Below the pieces are notes generated by a model. That model saw nothing but the letters and a program-made list of their open reading frames with translations, did no database searches and was not told the origin of the DNA. This document shows positions 25,361-34,594 of a DNA stretch of 64,000 nucleotides, piece by piece. A program made the translations under genes and the position numbers. Location: the NCBI RefSeq assembly GCF_000218235.1, contig NZ_GL945017.1, forward strand, positions 1,489,598-1,553,597. Direction: 5' to 3'. How positions within the stretch are numbered: the stretch's first letter is position 1; every line of letters begins with the position of its first letter. Source of the DNA: Hallella multisaccharivorax DSM 17128 (lineage in GTDB: Bacteria; Bacteroidota; Bacteroidia; Bacteroidales; Bacteroidaceae).

Positions 25361-27136
25361 ATGAAGATTGACCAAGTTATAGCTTGGAGAGAGCATCATC
25401 TCACAAACAGACAGGCAACGTCCTTGTTGGCATTTGCTATCGGTGTGCTGGCCTCGCTTGCCGCCTTTCTCTTGCACAAGCTTATCGCCCTGATACAGAA
25501 CTTCCTCACCGACGACTTCGTTGCCGACCGCGCCAACTGGCTCTACCTCGTCTTCCCTGTCGTAGGCATTTGGCTGACCATGCTTTTTATTAAATATGTT
25601 GTAAGAGACAATATCTCTCACGGCATTACACGGGTGCTCTATGCCATCTCCACAAAGCAGTCAAAGCTGAGGCCCCACAACTGTTGGACTTCGCTCGTTG
25701 CTTCTGCACTGACCATTGGCTTCGGTGGTTCTGTGGGAGCTGAGGCTCCTATCGTGCTTACGGGGTCCGCCATTGGCTCCAATTTGGGACGCATCTTCCA
25801 CATGAGCAACCGACAACTGATGGTTCTTGTCGGATGTGGAGCCGCCGCAGCTATCGCCGGCATTTACAAAGCTCCTATCGCAGGATTGGTCTTTACACTT
25901 GAGGTGCTAATGATTGACATGAACATGGCCTCTATAGTACCGATTCTCATCTCGACCATCACCGCAGACGTCGTGAGCTACATACTTGCTGGTACAGCCA
26001 CGATGTTTACCTTTCAGCTCGACAGCGCATGGAGTGTAGAACGTGTACCGGGCACCATTCTCTTTGGCGTGTTTTGCGGATTCGTGAGCCTCTACTTTAT
26101 GAGGGGTATGACTTGGTGTGAAACACAATACAGCAAAATGCGGAAGCACCCTTATGAAAAGCTCTTCACGGGGGGACTGATCCTTAGTATCCTCATTTTC
26201 TTTTTCCCATCGCTTTATGGTGAGGGATGGAATGGATTGGCCATCTTGTTGAGCGGGAAAACGCCCGACAATTGGGACCAGATCATGAACGGGTCCTTGT
26301 TCTATGGCCATTCTGAGTTGCTCGTCGTGTATATTGGCCTTGTCATCCTTACGAAGATTGTAGCCACAGCCTCTACTAACGGTGCAGGAGGTTGCGGTGG
26401 AACCTTTGCGCCTTCATTGTTCGTGGGAGGATTCGCAGGGTTCTTCTTCTCACGTATCTGGAACATGGAGATGATCGGCACATACCTCCCTGAGAAAAAC
26501 TTTGTGCTCTTAGGTATGGCTGGAGTAATGGCAGGGGTGATGCATGCACCTCTGACAGGTATTTTCCTCATTGCGGAGATAACCGGAGGTTACCAGCTCT
26601 TTGTGCCACTGCTTATTGTGGCTGTTGTCAGTGTGATAGTCATCAGCATCTTTGAGCCCCATAGCATTTATGCCATGCGCTTGGCACGTGAGGGAAAACT
26701 GCTCACCCACCACACCGATAAAAGCATACTGACGTTGATGAACATGGACTCTGTGATTGAGAAAAACATCACTTCCGTCAAGCCAGGACTGCGTTTAGGG
26801 AAACTCGTCAGCGTCTTGTCCAACAACGATTTCAACTATTTGCCGGTCGTTGACGATGATGGGCACTTGCTTGGAGAGATCGATATTCTTAAAATAAGGC
26901 ACATTGTCTTTAGAACAGAGCTTTATCAAAAGTATACCGCGGCACAACTTATGACTCCCGTCCCCGCATTTCTCTACAATAATGAGCCTATGGAAAAGGT
27001 GATGAAAAAGTTTGACGGAACCAATGCCGAGGCCCTGCCTGTAGTTGATATCAACAATCATCTGATGGGGTATATTTCACGAATGAGACTCTATCGGGTT
27101 TATAGAAAAATGGTTGCCGATTATTCTGCTGAGTAG
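25361..27136 (+). CDS. ClC-type chloride channel/antiporter with CBS domains
   Basis: A 591-residue membrane protein. The ClC core (about 20-440) has the ion-path motifs GFGGSVGAEAPIVLTG (usually GSGxExP-like, here GAEAP), AAAAIAGIYKAPIAGLVF and GAGGCGGTFAPSLFVGG. The gating glutamate equivalent is the E of AEAP. Residues about 450-585 hold two CBS modules (MDSVIEKNITSVKPGLRL..., AQLMTPVPAFLYNNEPMEKVM) that may sense nucleotides. Ion choice (chloride or fluoride, channel or exchange) cannot be read from the sequence. It is co-directional with tsaC. Confidence 0.92.
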   Translation: MKIDQVIAWREHHLTNRQATSLLAFAIGVLASLAAFLLHKLIALIQNFLTDDFVADRANWLYLVFPVVGIWLTMLFIKYVVRDNISHGITRVLYAISTKQSKLRPHNCWTSLVASALTIGFGGSVGAEAPIVLTGSAIGSNLGRIFHMSNRQLMVLVGCGAAAAIAGIYKAPIAGLVFTLEVLMIDMNMASIVPILISTITADVVSYILAGTATMFTFQLDSAWSVERVPGTILFGVFCGFVSLYFMRGMTWCETQYSKMRKHPYEKLFTGGLILSILIFFFPSLYGEGWNGLAILLSGKTPDNWDQIMNGSLFYGHSELLVVYIGLVILTKIVATASTNGAGGCGGTFAPSLFVGGFAGFFFSRIWNMEMIGTYLPEKNFVLLGMAGVMAGVMHAPLTGIFLIAEITGGYQLFVPLLIVAVVSVIVISIFEPHSIYAMRLAREGKLLTHHTDKSILTLMNMDSVIEKNITSVKPGLRLGKLVSVLSNNDFNYLPVVDDDGHLLGEIDILKIRHIVFRTELYQKYTAAQLMTPVPAFLYNNEPMEKVMKKFDGTNAEALPVVDINNHLMGYISRMRLYRVYRKMVADYSAE

Positions 27137-27154
27137 CATAAATAAGGAAAAATG

Positions 27155-27185
27155 TTGTTATCATAGAATAAAATGAGTAACTTTG
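27155..27185 (+). promoter_or_regulatory. Promoter of the LysE-DUF4924-rfbD-prfC unit
   Basis: TTG (27155-27157), 20-base spacer, TAACTTTG (27178-27185). The -33 box is GTTG rather than TTTG. Confidence 0.7.
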
Positions 27186-27208
27186 CAGAGATTTATAGAT
27201 AGCTCATT

Positions 27209-27889
27209 ATGCCCTTCCCGATACATATCGATATTTTAGAACTGATCATTAAGGGAATCATCATTGGTGTGGCCGCATCTGCACCCATGGGCCCTGTTGG
27301 CATTCTCTGTGTTCAGCGCACTCAAAAAAAAGGCCGTTGGTATGGTTTTGCAACAGGCGTTGGTGCCTCGGTCAGCGACTTGATCTATGCTTTGATTTCA
27401 GGTGCAGGTATGTCGTTTGTCGTCGATTTCATCAACAATCCTGTCTACAAGTTTTATCTTCAACTTGCTGGTGGAATAATGTTGTTGGCTTTTGGGCTGA
27501 TTAGTTTCTTCAGCAATCCTTTAAAAAATGCGCGCAGTGGAGGACAGAAAGAGAAAGGCACATTGCTCCACAACGGAGTGACAGCGTTCTTCATCACCTT
27601 TTCCAACCCTTTGATTATCCTGCTCTTCATCGCTCTCTTTGCCCAATTCAACTTTATCATTCCCAAGCGACCGGTTCTTATGGCTGTTGGGTATGCCTCT
27701 ATGATAGGCGGAGCCCTGCTTTGGTGGTATGGGCTCACGTGGGTTATCGACAAGATACGCAGCAAATTTGACCAGACAGGAGTGGTCATCATCAATAGAA
27801 TTATTGGAGGATGTGTCATCTTCTTCTCTTTAATAAGCCTCATCGGCACTATTTTTAATATCTATCTCTTTCCGAAATTGCAACAGTAG
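27209..27889 (+). CDS. LysE-family translocator
   Basis: A 226-residue membrane protein with six helices, the LysE/RhtB amino-acid exporter fold. The N-terminal signature APMGPVGILCVQRTQKKGRWYGFATGVGASVSDLIYAL is clear, as is FITFSNPLIILLFIALFA in the second half. Likely exports an amino acid or related metabolite. It is the first gene of a four-gene unit. Confidence 0.9.
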   Translation: MPFPIHIDILELIIKGIIIGVAASAPMGPVGILCVQRTQKKGRWYGFATGVGASVSDLIYALISGAGMSFVVDFINNPVYKFYLQLAGGIMLLAFGLISFFSNPLKNARSGGQKEKGTLLHNGVTAFFITFSNPLIILLFIALFAQFNFIIPKRPVLMAVGYASMIGGALLWWYGLTWVIDKIRSKFDQTGVVIINRIIGGCVIFFSLISLIGTIFNIYLFPKLQQ

Positions 27890-27925
27890 CCTGCAGTTAT
27901 GGGATAAAACATGCCACGGTAACAT

Positions 27926-28480
27926 ATGTTTATTGCACAGCAACTCAGAAAAAAAAATATCGCTGAATATCTGCTCTATATGTGGCAGATAGAAGATCTC
28001 ATCCGTGCTTACAGCTGTTCGCTCAGCCAAATCAAGAAGGAATACATCAGTAAATTTGCCAAACTCACTGCCGAACAAAAGGAGGAAGAGACTGACTGGT
28101 TTGGCAATCTCATTCGCATGATGAACGAGGAAGGAAAACGTGACAGAGGCCATCTGAATATCAATGCCATTGTTCTGCAAGATCTTACCGACTTGCACCA
28201 ACAACTTCTCGATAGCAACCACTTCCCTTTTTATAATGCAGAATATTACAAAGTTCTTCCTTTCATCGTAGAGTTAAGGAGAAAAGGCAATGAGCAGTTT
28301 GAAGAGATTGAGACCTGCTTTAATGCACTATACGGCAAAATGATGTTGCAAATCCAAGAGAAAGAGATTTCTCCTGAGACAGAACATGCATTCAACGAAA
28401 TAGCTACTTTTGTCGGAATGCTCAGCGATTACTATGTAAAGGATAGAGAAGAGGGGTTGGATTTCGGAGACAATAATTAA
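27926..28480 (+). CDS. DUF4924 family protein
   Basis: A 184-residue cytosolic, mostly helical protein found in Bacteroidota. It opens MFIAQQLRKKNIAEYLLYMWQIEDLIRA and includes LVEERRKGNE-like charged helices (FIVELRRKGNEQFEEIETCFNALYG). No catalytic motif is seen. It sits 36 bases after the LysE gene and 11 bases before rfbD. The function is unknown. Confidence 0.85.
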   Translation: MFIAQQLRKKNIAEYLLYMWQIEDLIRAYSCSLSQIKKEYISKFAKLTAEQKEEETDWFGNLIRMMNEEGKRDRGHLNINAIVLQDLTDLHQQLLDSNHFPFYNAEYYKVLPFIVELRRKGNEQFEEIETCFNALYGKMMLQIQEKEISPETEHAFNEIATFVGMLSDYYVKDREEGLDFGDNN

Positions 28481-28491
28481 GCACTAAGCAT

Positions 28492-29373
28492 ATGAACATT
28501 CTTGTAACAGGCGCCAACGGACAACTTGGCAACGAAGTACAAATTGTAAGCAGGCAAGCTGTCAAAGATAATTATTTCTTTACAGATGTCTGCGATGGAT
28601 ATGAAAAGCTCGACATAACAGCCATTGACAAAGTGCGCAGCTACGTTGAAGAGCACGACATACGCTGCATCATCAACTGTGCAGCATGGACCAATGTGGA
28701 TAAGGCAGAAACTGCAGGTGATATTGTAGAAGCGCTTAATGCCACTGCTCCAGAGAATCTTGCCAAAGTAATGAAGGAAAACAATGGCCTCCTCATTCAC
28801 ATCAGCACAGATTACGTTTTCGGTGGCGACCCCTATAACACGCCATGCAACGAGAATCAGAAAGGAACGCCTACGGGAGTCTACGGACTGACCAAGCTTC
28901 ACGGTGAACAAAAAATCGCAGCCACAGGATGTAAATATCTCATTTTCCGTACGGCATGGCTCTACTCAGAGTTCGGCCACAACTTTGTGAAGACCATGCT
29001 GAATCTTACCGCTACCAAGCCACAACTGAAAGTCGTCTTCGATCAGACGGGCACACCTACATACGCCGGCGATCTGGCTGATGTAATCTTCCATATCATC
29101 GAGAATCGTCTATTCGAAGGAAAGACTGGCATCTACCATTTCAGCAATGAGGGTGTCTGTAGTTGGTACGACTTTACAAAGATGATTGCCCTGATTGCTG
29201 GAAACAACAACTGCAATATAGAACCGTGCCACAGCGACGAATACCCTTCACCCGTGACACGCCCAGCCTATTCTGTGCTCGACAAAACAAAAATCAAGGA
29301 AACTTTCGGTATAAAGATCCCCTATTGGCTCGACAGCCTCAAGAAATGCATGAACAATATCAACAATGAATAA
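28492..29373 (+). CDS. rfbD: dTDP-4-dehydrorhamnose reductase
   Basis: RmlD/RfbD reduces dTDP-4-keto-L-rhamnose to dTDP-L-rhamnose, a donor for surface polysaccharides. The 293-residue short-chain reductase has the Rossmann loop [12 protein letters not shown], the active-site [10 protein letters not shown] (Tyr-xxx-Lys), STDYVFGG and [10 protein letters not shown]. The partner genes rfbA, rfbB and rfbC are not in the window. It overlaps prfC by 8 bases. Confidence 0.95.
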   Translation: MNILVTGANGQLGNEVQIVSRQAVKDNYFFTDVCDGYEKLDITAIDKVRSYVEEHDIRCIINCAAWTNVDKAETAGDIVEALNATAPENLAKVMKENNGLLIHISTDYVFGGDPYNTPCNENQKGTPTGVYGLTKLHGEQKIAATGCKYLIFRTAWLYSEFGHNFVKTMLNLTATKPQLKVVFDQTGTPTYAGDLADVIFHIIENRLFEGKTGIYHFSNEGVCSWYDFTKMIALIAGNNNCNIEPCHSDEYPSPVTRPAYSVLDKTKIKETFGIKIPYWLDSLKKCMNNINNE

Positions 29374-30955
29374 ACAAATCGAAAGAAGGCGAACATTTGC
29401 CATCATTTCCCATCCTGATGCAGGCAAGACAACACTAACAGAGAAGTTCTTGCTCTTTGGCGGACAAATACAAGTCGCAGGAGCCGTCAAGAACAACAAG
29501 ATTCGCAAGACGGCTACCAGCGACTGGATGGACATTGAGAAGCAGCGTGGCATTTCCGTCTCCACATCGGTCATGGAGTTCGACTATCTCCCCGAAGGCC
29601 AGAGCGGAGAACCCTATAAGGTCAATATCCTCGATACGCCTGGACACCAGGACTTTGCGGAAGATACCTACCGCACGCTCACCGCCGTCGACTCCGCAAT
29701 CATTGTTGTTGATTCCGCCAAAGGTGTGGAGGCGCAGACCCGGAAGCTCATGGAAGTATGCCGGATGCGCAACACACCCGTCATCATTTTCATCAACAAG
29801 ATGGACCGTGAGGGGCGCGATCCCTTTGACTTGCTTGACGAGCTGGAGCAGGAGCTCAACATCCGCGTGCGCCCTCTTTCGTGGCCCATCGGCCAAGGAA
29901 TGAAGTTCAAAGGTGTCTACAACATTTTTGAGCACAACCTCAACCTATTTACCCCCGACAAACAGCGCAAAACACGGAAAGTGGAAGTCGATGTACAGTC
30001 ATCCGACCTTGAACAGCATGTGGGTGAGGACTTTGCCACAAGGCTACGCGAGGACCTTGAATTAGTGGATGGAGTTTATCCTGAATTCAACGTCGAAGAC
30101 TATCGGAAGGCAGAGGTGGCACCCGTATTCTTTGGATCTGCCCTCAACAACTTCGGTGTACAGGAACTGCTTGACTGCTTCGTGCAGATAGCCCCCGACC
30201 CTCAGCCTACAAAGGCAGAGGAAAGGATGGTAAAGCCGGACGAGCCCAAGTTCACTGGATTTATTTTCAAGATCACGGCAAACATTGATCCGAATCATCG
30301 CTCATGCATTGCCTTCTGCAAAATATGCTCAGGCAAGTTTCTCCGCAATCAGCCCTACTACCACGTAAGACTCGACAAAAGTTTACGGTTTTCCTCCCCC
30401 ACACAATTCATGGCACAACGCAAGAGCACTGTGGACGAGGCATGGCCGGGCGACATTGTCGGTCTCCCCGACAATGGTATCTTTAAGATAGGCGATACGC
30501 TCACCGAGGGAGAGAAGCTGCATTTCCGCGGCCTCCCCTCCTTCTCACCCGAGCTATTCAAATACATCGAGAACGACGATCCCATGAAATCGAAGCAATT
30601 CCAGAAAGGCATTGAGCAGCTCATGAACGAGGGTGTGGCGCAGATGTTTGTCAATCAGTTCAACAACCGCCGTATCATCGGCACTGTCGGACAACTACAA
30701 TTTGAAGTCATTCAGTACCGTCTTGAACATGAGTACAACGCTAAATGCCGTTGGGAGCCCGTTCATCTCTACAAAGCCTGCTGGATAGAAAGTGACGATG
30801 CAGAGGAACTGGAGAACTTCAAAAAGCGAAAATATCAGTATATGGCCAAAGACATTGAAAACCGTGACGTCTTTCTCGCTGACTCAAGTTATGTGCTGGG
30901 CATGGCCGAGGAAGACTTCAAGCACATCAAGTTCCACTTCACCAGCGAATTCTAA
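29366..30955 (+). CDS. prfC: Peptide chain release factor 3
   Basis: RF3 is a GTPase that removes RF1/RF2 from the ribosome after termination. The 529-residue product has the G-domain motifs [13 protein letters not shown] (G1), [12 protein letters not shown] (G2), DTPGHQDF (G3) and NKMD (G4). These are followed by an EF-Tu-like domain 2 and the RF3 C-terminal domain ([17 protein letters not shown]). It overlaps rfbD by 8 bases and is followed by two terminators. Confidence 0.97.
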   Translation: MNKQIERRRTFAIISHPDAGKTTLTEKFLLFGGQIQVAGAVKNNKIRKTATSDWMDIEKQRGISVSTSVMEFDYLPEGQSGEPYKVNILDTPGHQDFAEDTYRTLTAVDSAIIVVDSAKGVEAQTRKLMEVCRMRNTPVIIFINKMDREGRDPFDLLDELEQELNIRVRPLSWPIGQGMKFKGVYNIFEHNLNLFTPDKQRKTRKVEVDVQSSDLEQHVGEDFATRLREDLELVDGVYPEFNVEDYRKAEVAPVFFGSALNNFGVQELLDCFVQIAPDPQPTKAEERMVKPDEPKFTGFIFKITANIDPNHRSCIAFCKICSGKFLRNQPYYHVRLDKSLRFSSPTQFMAQRKSTVDEAWPGDIVGLPDNGIFKIGDTLTEGEKLHFRGLPSFSPELFKYIENDDPMKSKQFQKGIEQLMNEGVAQMFVNQFNNRRIIGTVGQLQFEVIQYRLEHEYNAKCRWEPVHLYKACWIESDDAEELENFKKRKYQYMAKDIENRDVFLADSSYVLGMAEEDFKHIKFHFTSEF

Positions 30956-30956
30956 G

Positions 30957-30979
30957 TGCAGGCCTCCGAGAGGCCTGCA
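30957..30979 (+). terminator. prfC terminator 1
   Basis: A ten-base perfect stem (TGCAGGCCTC / GAGGCCTGCA) with loop CGA lies one base after the stop, followed by TCTTCTTT. Confidence 0.85.
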
Positions 30980-30988
30980 TCTTCTTTG

Positions 30989-31030
30989 AATAGCCGGCGC
31001 CTTTAAAGAGGGCTCCGGCTATTTTCTTTT
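30989..31030 (+). terminator. prfC terminator 2
   Basis: Stem AATAGCCGG (30989-30997) with CCGGCTATT (31015-31023) and a T-rich tail TTTTCTTTT. It acts in tandem with terminator 1. Confidence 0.85.
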
Positions 31031-31146
31031 AGATAATAATCTCCTGCAAATGAGGGACATACGGCAAACTGTCAAATATCAGCAAAAAGTTACAAATTCT
31101 CCTCATTTTTTATGCCAAACAGAGCCATAATTCGCCGATTTTTATT

Positions 31147-31154
31147 TAAATTTG
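31147..31154 (+). promoter_or_regulatory. Promoter -7 box
   Basis: TAAATTTG, about 28 bases before the ATG at 31182; the -33 box is not recognisable. Confidence 0.6.
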
Positions 31155-31181
31155 CCATTGGGAACCTTAAGACTTGAGCTT

Positions 31182-32423
31182 ATGAGACCGTTTTCTACTA
31201 TACCCTTATTACTGGCACTGATGTTTTCAACAAAAGTGTTCTCACAGGAGCTGGCTTCCGTTGCAGGCAAAGTCACGGACAGTGAAACCCATGAGGCCAT
31301 CGCTTACGCATCGGTGACTGCCGGCGATGGGCACTACACTACCGTATCCAATGCCGATGGCGAGTTCATCCTTCGGTTACCTTCCGACAGTAAAAGCTTT
31401 ACAGTGTCGCACATAGGCTATGCTACGCGAAAGTTGAAACTTACAGGAGACAGAAACCATATTGCCGTCAGGCTACAACGTACGACCATCATGCTTGACA
31501 ATATCCTTGCGGCACGCCCTGAGGATGTGGTGAGAATCGCAATAAAAAGCATTGCCGACAACTATGTCTCGGTACCGGTCATCCAAAGATGTTTCTATCG
31601 GGAGACGACACAAAAAGGGAAACGATTCATCTATGTTGCAGAGTCTATCAATGACATGTACCGCACTCCTTATTCTCAAGGCATTACTGGCGACCGCGTG
31701 GCAATAGTGAAGGCACGGAGACTCGTCTCTGCGAGTCCCAAGGACACGCTCGGAGCAAAACTCATAGGTGGACCGACAACCCCACTGACCCTTGACGCTG
31801 TCAAGAACCTTGACTTTCTACTCAATGAGGACAACCTGCAATATTATGATTTCTCCATGCTGCCCGCATCCACCTCCGATGGTCTCGGACAAGTGAAAGT
31901 GAGCATAAGGCCAAAGAAAGGAGCTTCGATAGCATGTCCTTATGCGCTGCTATATGGTGACATCTATATTCTTACCAACACCATCGGCATCACACATATC
32001 GATATGAGCCTTGATCTCAGCAATAAGACGAAGGCCACGAATGCCATGCTTTACCACAAGCCCCTCGGCGTAAAGTTCAAACCTAAGGGTATGACCTTGT
32101 ATCTTACCTATAAGCCCGGCACAACAGGAAGACTGACGCTGAGTTACCTGCGAGTTGAAACGAGCTTCACATGCGAATGGAAGAGAAAACTGTTCGCTGC
32201 ACCCTACCGTGTGACATCAGAGATGGTAGTGACTGACGAGCACACTGATGGCGTCAAAGCCATCAAATCGAGGGACTCGTTCAAGGAGAGGGAGTCACTG
32301 TTTGACCATCCCGAATATTTCGGAGACCCTGAATTCTGGAAGGACTACAACATCATTGCACCCACAGAGAGTCTGGAAAACGGCATCAAGAAACTCAAAC
32401 GGAAAATCATCAACAACGAATGA
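31182..32423 (+). CDS. Exported protein with carboxypeptidase-like regulatory domain
   Basis: A 413-residue exported protein. Residues 1-20 are a signal peptide (MRPFSTIPLLLALMFSTKVFS). Residues about 24-105 form a CarboxypepD_reg-like sandwich (VAGKVTDSETHEAIAYASVTAGDG...VSNADGEF). The rest (AIKSIADNYVSVPVIQRCFYRETTQKGKRFIYVAES...) resembles the first half of DUF5686-type proteins but has no long barrel. It might be a periplasmic or outer-membrane associated protein of unknown role. The start is the ATG at 31182, because an upstream in-frame TTG at 31152 overlaps the promoter. Confidence 0.82.
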   Translation: MRPFSTIPLLLALMFSTKVFSQELASVAGKVTDSETHEAIAYASVTAGDGHYTTVSNADGEFILRLPSDSKSFTVSHIGYATRKLKLTGDRNHIAVRLQRTTIMLDNILAARPEDVVRIAIKSIADNYVSVPVIQRCFYRETTQKGKRFIYVAESINDMYRTPYSQGITGDRVAIVKARRLVSASPKDTLGAKLIGGPTTPLTLDAVKNLDFLLNEDNLQYYDFSMLPASTSDGLGQVKVSIRPKKGASIACPYALLYGDIYILTNTIGITHIDMSLDLSNKTKATNAMLYHKPLGVKFKPKGMTLYLTYKPGTTGRLTLSYLRVETSFTCEWKRKLFAAPYRVTSEMVVTDEHTDGVKAIKSRDSFKERESLFDHPEYFGDPEFWKDYNIIAPTESLENGIKKLKRKIINNE

Positions 32424-32491
32424 GCGGGAAGGACATGTCTTCTTATACGTCTTCATACTGACTGAAAGGAGATGCTGAAAGTGGGATGTCA

Positions 32492-32579
32492 TTGTCTATC
32501 GGTCGTAGGACAATCGTCATGCGGCCGAATGACAATTGTCCTACGAACAAATGATGATTGTCATGCGTTCGGGTGACAA
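32492..32579. repeat. 22-bp palindromic repeat array E (family 2)
   Basis: Four exact-length units begin at 32492, 32514, 32536 and 32558. Each is an imperfect palindrome running TTGTC-N12-GACAA, usually with CG-NN-CG at the centre; the best is TTGTCA...TGACAA at 32558-32579. The sequence is unrelated to family 1, but the 22-bp period is the same. It lies between an exported protein gene and the HU-type promoter. Confidence 0.85.
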
Positions 32580-32606
32580 TCGACAGCGGGCTTTGAAGTG
32601 TCTACA

Positions 32607-32638
32607 TTTGGCCGTTTGCAGATGATTGCTTAACTTTG
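32607..32638 (+). promoter_or_regulatory. Promoter of the HU-type gene
   Basis: TTTG (32607-32610), 20-base spacer, TAACTTTG (32631-32638), directly downstream of array E. Confidence 0.85.
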
Positions 32639-32666
32639 CAATGATCTACAGAAAATCTTTTAGCTC

Positions 32667-33272
32667 ATGGAAATCAATTACGAAGAACAAAACATTGAGA
32701 ACGCACAAGGCTCCGGTAAACCTCAACGCTTCGTTCGTCTCAGACATCGCAGAGCCTTGACGGTGGAAGAAATAGAAAACAGAATTGAGCAGTCCACCAC
32801 CTTGACGCGTGCCGATGTGCGTGGCGTGCTTGCCGAGCTGCGACGTGTCATCGTTGACAGCCTGTGCGAAGGGCGCCGTTTTCATCTCCAAGGCATCGGC
32901 TACTTATCGCTCTCTGCCGGTCTTGCACTTCCCGAAGAGCGTAAGGAGGCCACCGTCACGGGAAAGGACATCTATCTGCGAGGCATCAACTTTCTGCCAG
33001 AAGAGAAGTTGCTCAACACGATCAAGAAGCAAGTGTCCTTCCATAAAAGCGACTGCCCTTCAAAATCTATAACTTATACTGCCGAAGAGTTGTGGCCGAA
33101 AGTAGAGAGCTATCTGTCTTCACATCAGTATCTTACAACCCGCATTATGCGTGAGGAATTTGTGCTGGGCAAGAACAAGGCGCTGGAATGGCTTACGAAA
33201 TGGGTAGAAGACGGGCACTTGACGAAACAAGGAACCCACCATCTGCCCATCTATTTCAGAAAGCCGGATTGA
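32667..33272 (+). CDS. HU-family (HU-HIG-like) DNA-binding protein with C-terminal helical domain
   Basis: A 201-residue protein. Residues about 20-125 follow the HU/IHF pattern as found in Bacteroidota: LTVEEIENRIEQSTTLTRADVRGVLAELRRVIVDSLCEGRRFHLQGIGYLSLS, then a short arm and GINFLPEEKLLNTIKKQV. Residues 130-201 form an added helical part (ELWPKVESYLSSHQYLTTRIMREEFVLGKNKALEWLTKWVEDGHL) that looks like a winged helix ending GTHHLPIYF. This makes it longer than a histone-like HU (about 90). A nucleoid or gene-specific role is possible. Confidence 0.85.
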   Translation: MEINYEEQNIENAQGSGKPQRFVRLRHRRALTVEEIENRIEQSTTLTRADVRGVLAELRRVIVDSLCEGRRFHLQGIGYLSLSAGLALPEERKEATVTGKDIYLRGINFLPEEKLLNTIKKQVSFHKSDCPSKSITYTAEELWPKVESYLSSHQYLTTRIMREEFVLGKNKALEWLTKWVEDGHLTKQGTHHLPIYFRKPD

Positions 33273-33333
33273 GAACAACCCTTGAGCCCTGCCATCAGGG
33301 CATTCAGCCCAGGAGCGACAAAAGCATTGGAAG

Positions 33334-33813
33334 TCACTCCGGATACGTCATATTCTCAGGATGCAGATGCTCAAGCACCTCATCAAGGAATTTCCGGGCT
33401 TCCCATTTTGCCATCGGCAGGTCATGGAGCAGCCAGTTGCCACAGTCGCGCGGAGCGGCTCCAGGAATGTCTCCCTCAAAATCAGCGATATACCTGAATG
33501 TCCTGCGCATAAGATCAGCAATATCTTGCGGTTCCAAGTCGCCACGGAGCAGAAGATAATTGCCTGTCAGGCATCCCATAGGCCCCCAATAGATGACCTT
33601 GTCCTTCCATTCCGCATCATTTCTCAAGAATGTTGCCGCAAGATGTTCTATGGTATGAAGTGCTCCTGCATGCACCACCGGCTCACGATTAGGTTCTTTC
33701 ATCCGGATGTCAAACGTTGTGACGGTCTCGCCTCCAACCTCGTCCTTACGCGATACATAAATGCCACGGAGAAGTTTCTCATGGTTGATAGTAAAAGAAG
33801 GTATCTTTTTCAT
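33334..33813 (-). CDS. luxS: S-ribosylhomocysteine lyase LuxS
   Basis: LuxS cleaves S-ribosylhomocysteine to homocysteine and DPD, the precursor of autoinducer-2, in the activated methyl cycle. The 159-residue length is exact. Metal ligands are in HTIEH; GPMGCLTG carries the catalytic cysteine and a C-terminal cysteine sits in PRDCGNW. It lies 9 bases after mtnN, which supplies its substrate, so the two form a complete two-step recycling pair. Confidence 0.97.
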   Translation of the reverse strand: MKKIPSFTINHEKLLRGIYVSRKDEVGGETVTTFDIRMKEPNREPVVHAGALHTIEHLAATFLRNDAEWKDKVIYWGPMGCLTGNYLLLRGDLEPQDIADLMRRTFRYIADFEGDIPGAAPRDCGNWLLHDLPMAKWEARKFLDEVLEHLHPENMTYPE

Positions 33814-33822
33814 CGTTGTGTA

Positions 33823-34521
33823 TTATAAATCTATTGACTCAATAAATAACCGTGTTACCTCAAAACTGCCCTCAGCGGCGCGGTTCCAAAAGTCAAAGTA
33901 TTGAGAAGCTTTGGAGTCTTTCAATGGCACATCGCTGATGACGCGGAAAGAAATGAACGGTGTCTTGTAAATATAGCAGGCCTGAGCAATGGAACAACTT
34001 TCCATATCAACCGCCGTCGCTTTTGGGAACATAGAGAGAATTTCCCGCATTTTCTGTTGCGAATCTACAAACCAATCCCCACTCACCGTCAGTCCCTTAA
34101 CGATTTTGCTGTCTCCTGGCACCCGCACCGCCAAGGCCTTGTCCACAAGTCCGGCTTCCGATTTGAAGCGTGACGGCATACCTATTACCTGCCCAAAGTC
34201 AGCATTGTCTCCACAATAGACATCATGATAGACACACTCCGAAGCCACCACCACATCCAAAGGATTCAAGGCGATGTCGGCTCCGCCTGCACATCCTGTT
34301 GAGATAATGAGATCCGGGTGATAATTGTCTATCATCTCGACAGCTCCAATGGCCGCGTTCACTTTACCAATGCCGCATTGCTGCAATACGATTTCATGGC
34401 ACCCCATAGTGCCAAGAATAAAATCATTATGGTGATGACGCTCTGCAGAGGCACCATCAAGCAATGAACGGAGCTGTGACAGCTCCTTCTCCATCGCCAC
34501 AATAACTCCTAACTTTTTCAT
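33823..34521 (-). CDS. mtnN: 5'-methylthioadenosine/S-adenosylhomocysteine nucleosidase
   Basis: MtnN (Pfs) hydrolyses MTA and SAH, giving S-ribosylhomocysteine for LuxS. The 232-residue product has IVAMEKEL at the start (catalytic Glu), STGCAGG for the ribose phosphate side, AVDMESCSIAQ and the purine-binding Asp in VISDVPL. The start is the ATG at 34521; an upstream in-frame start at 34548 lies in the promoter. It is followed by luxS in the same unit. Confidence 0.95.
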   Translation of the reverse strand: MKKLGVIVAMEKELSQLRSLLDGASAERHHHNDFILGTMGCHEIVLQQCGIGKVNAAIGAVEMIDNYHPDLIISTGCAGGADIALNPLDVVVASECVYHDVYCGDNADFGQVIGMPSRFKSEAGLVDKALAVRVPGDSKIVKGLTVSGDWFVDSQQKMREILSMFPKATAVDMESCSIAQACYIYKTPFISFRVISDVPLKDSKASQYFDFWNRAAEGSFEVTRLFIESIDL

Positions 34522-34545
34522 AACAATATCTACTAAATTTGCATG

Positions 34546-34553
34546 CAAAGTTA
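34546..34553 (-). promoter_or_regulatory. Promoter -7 box of mtnN-luxS
   Basis: TAACTTTG on the minus strand, 25 bases upstream of the mtnN ATG; the -33 box is unclear. Confidence 0.7.
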
Positions 34554-34564
34554 AGAAAAAACAC

Positions 34565-34572
34565 TACCTTTG
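34565..34572 (+). promoter_or_regulatory. Promoter -7 box of yfhO
   Basis: TACCTTTG about 22 bases before the ATG at 34595, back to back with the mtnN promoter (11 bases between boxes). The -33 TTTG at 34538-34541 is slightly far (23 bases). Confidence 0.65.
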
Positions 34573-34594
34573 CCGCATAATAGACAGAAAACTT

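Noticed and set aside
29435..29935. 166-residue open frame antisense to prfC
   Set aside because: Shadow of the RF3 G-domain.
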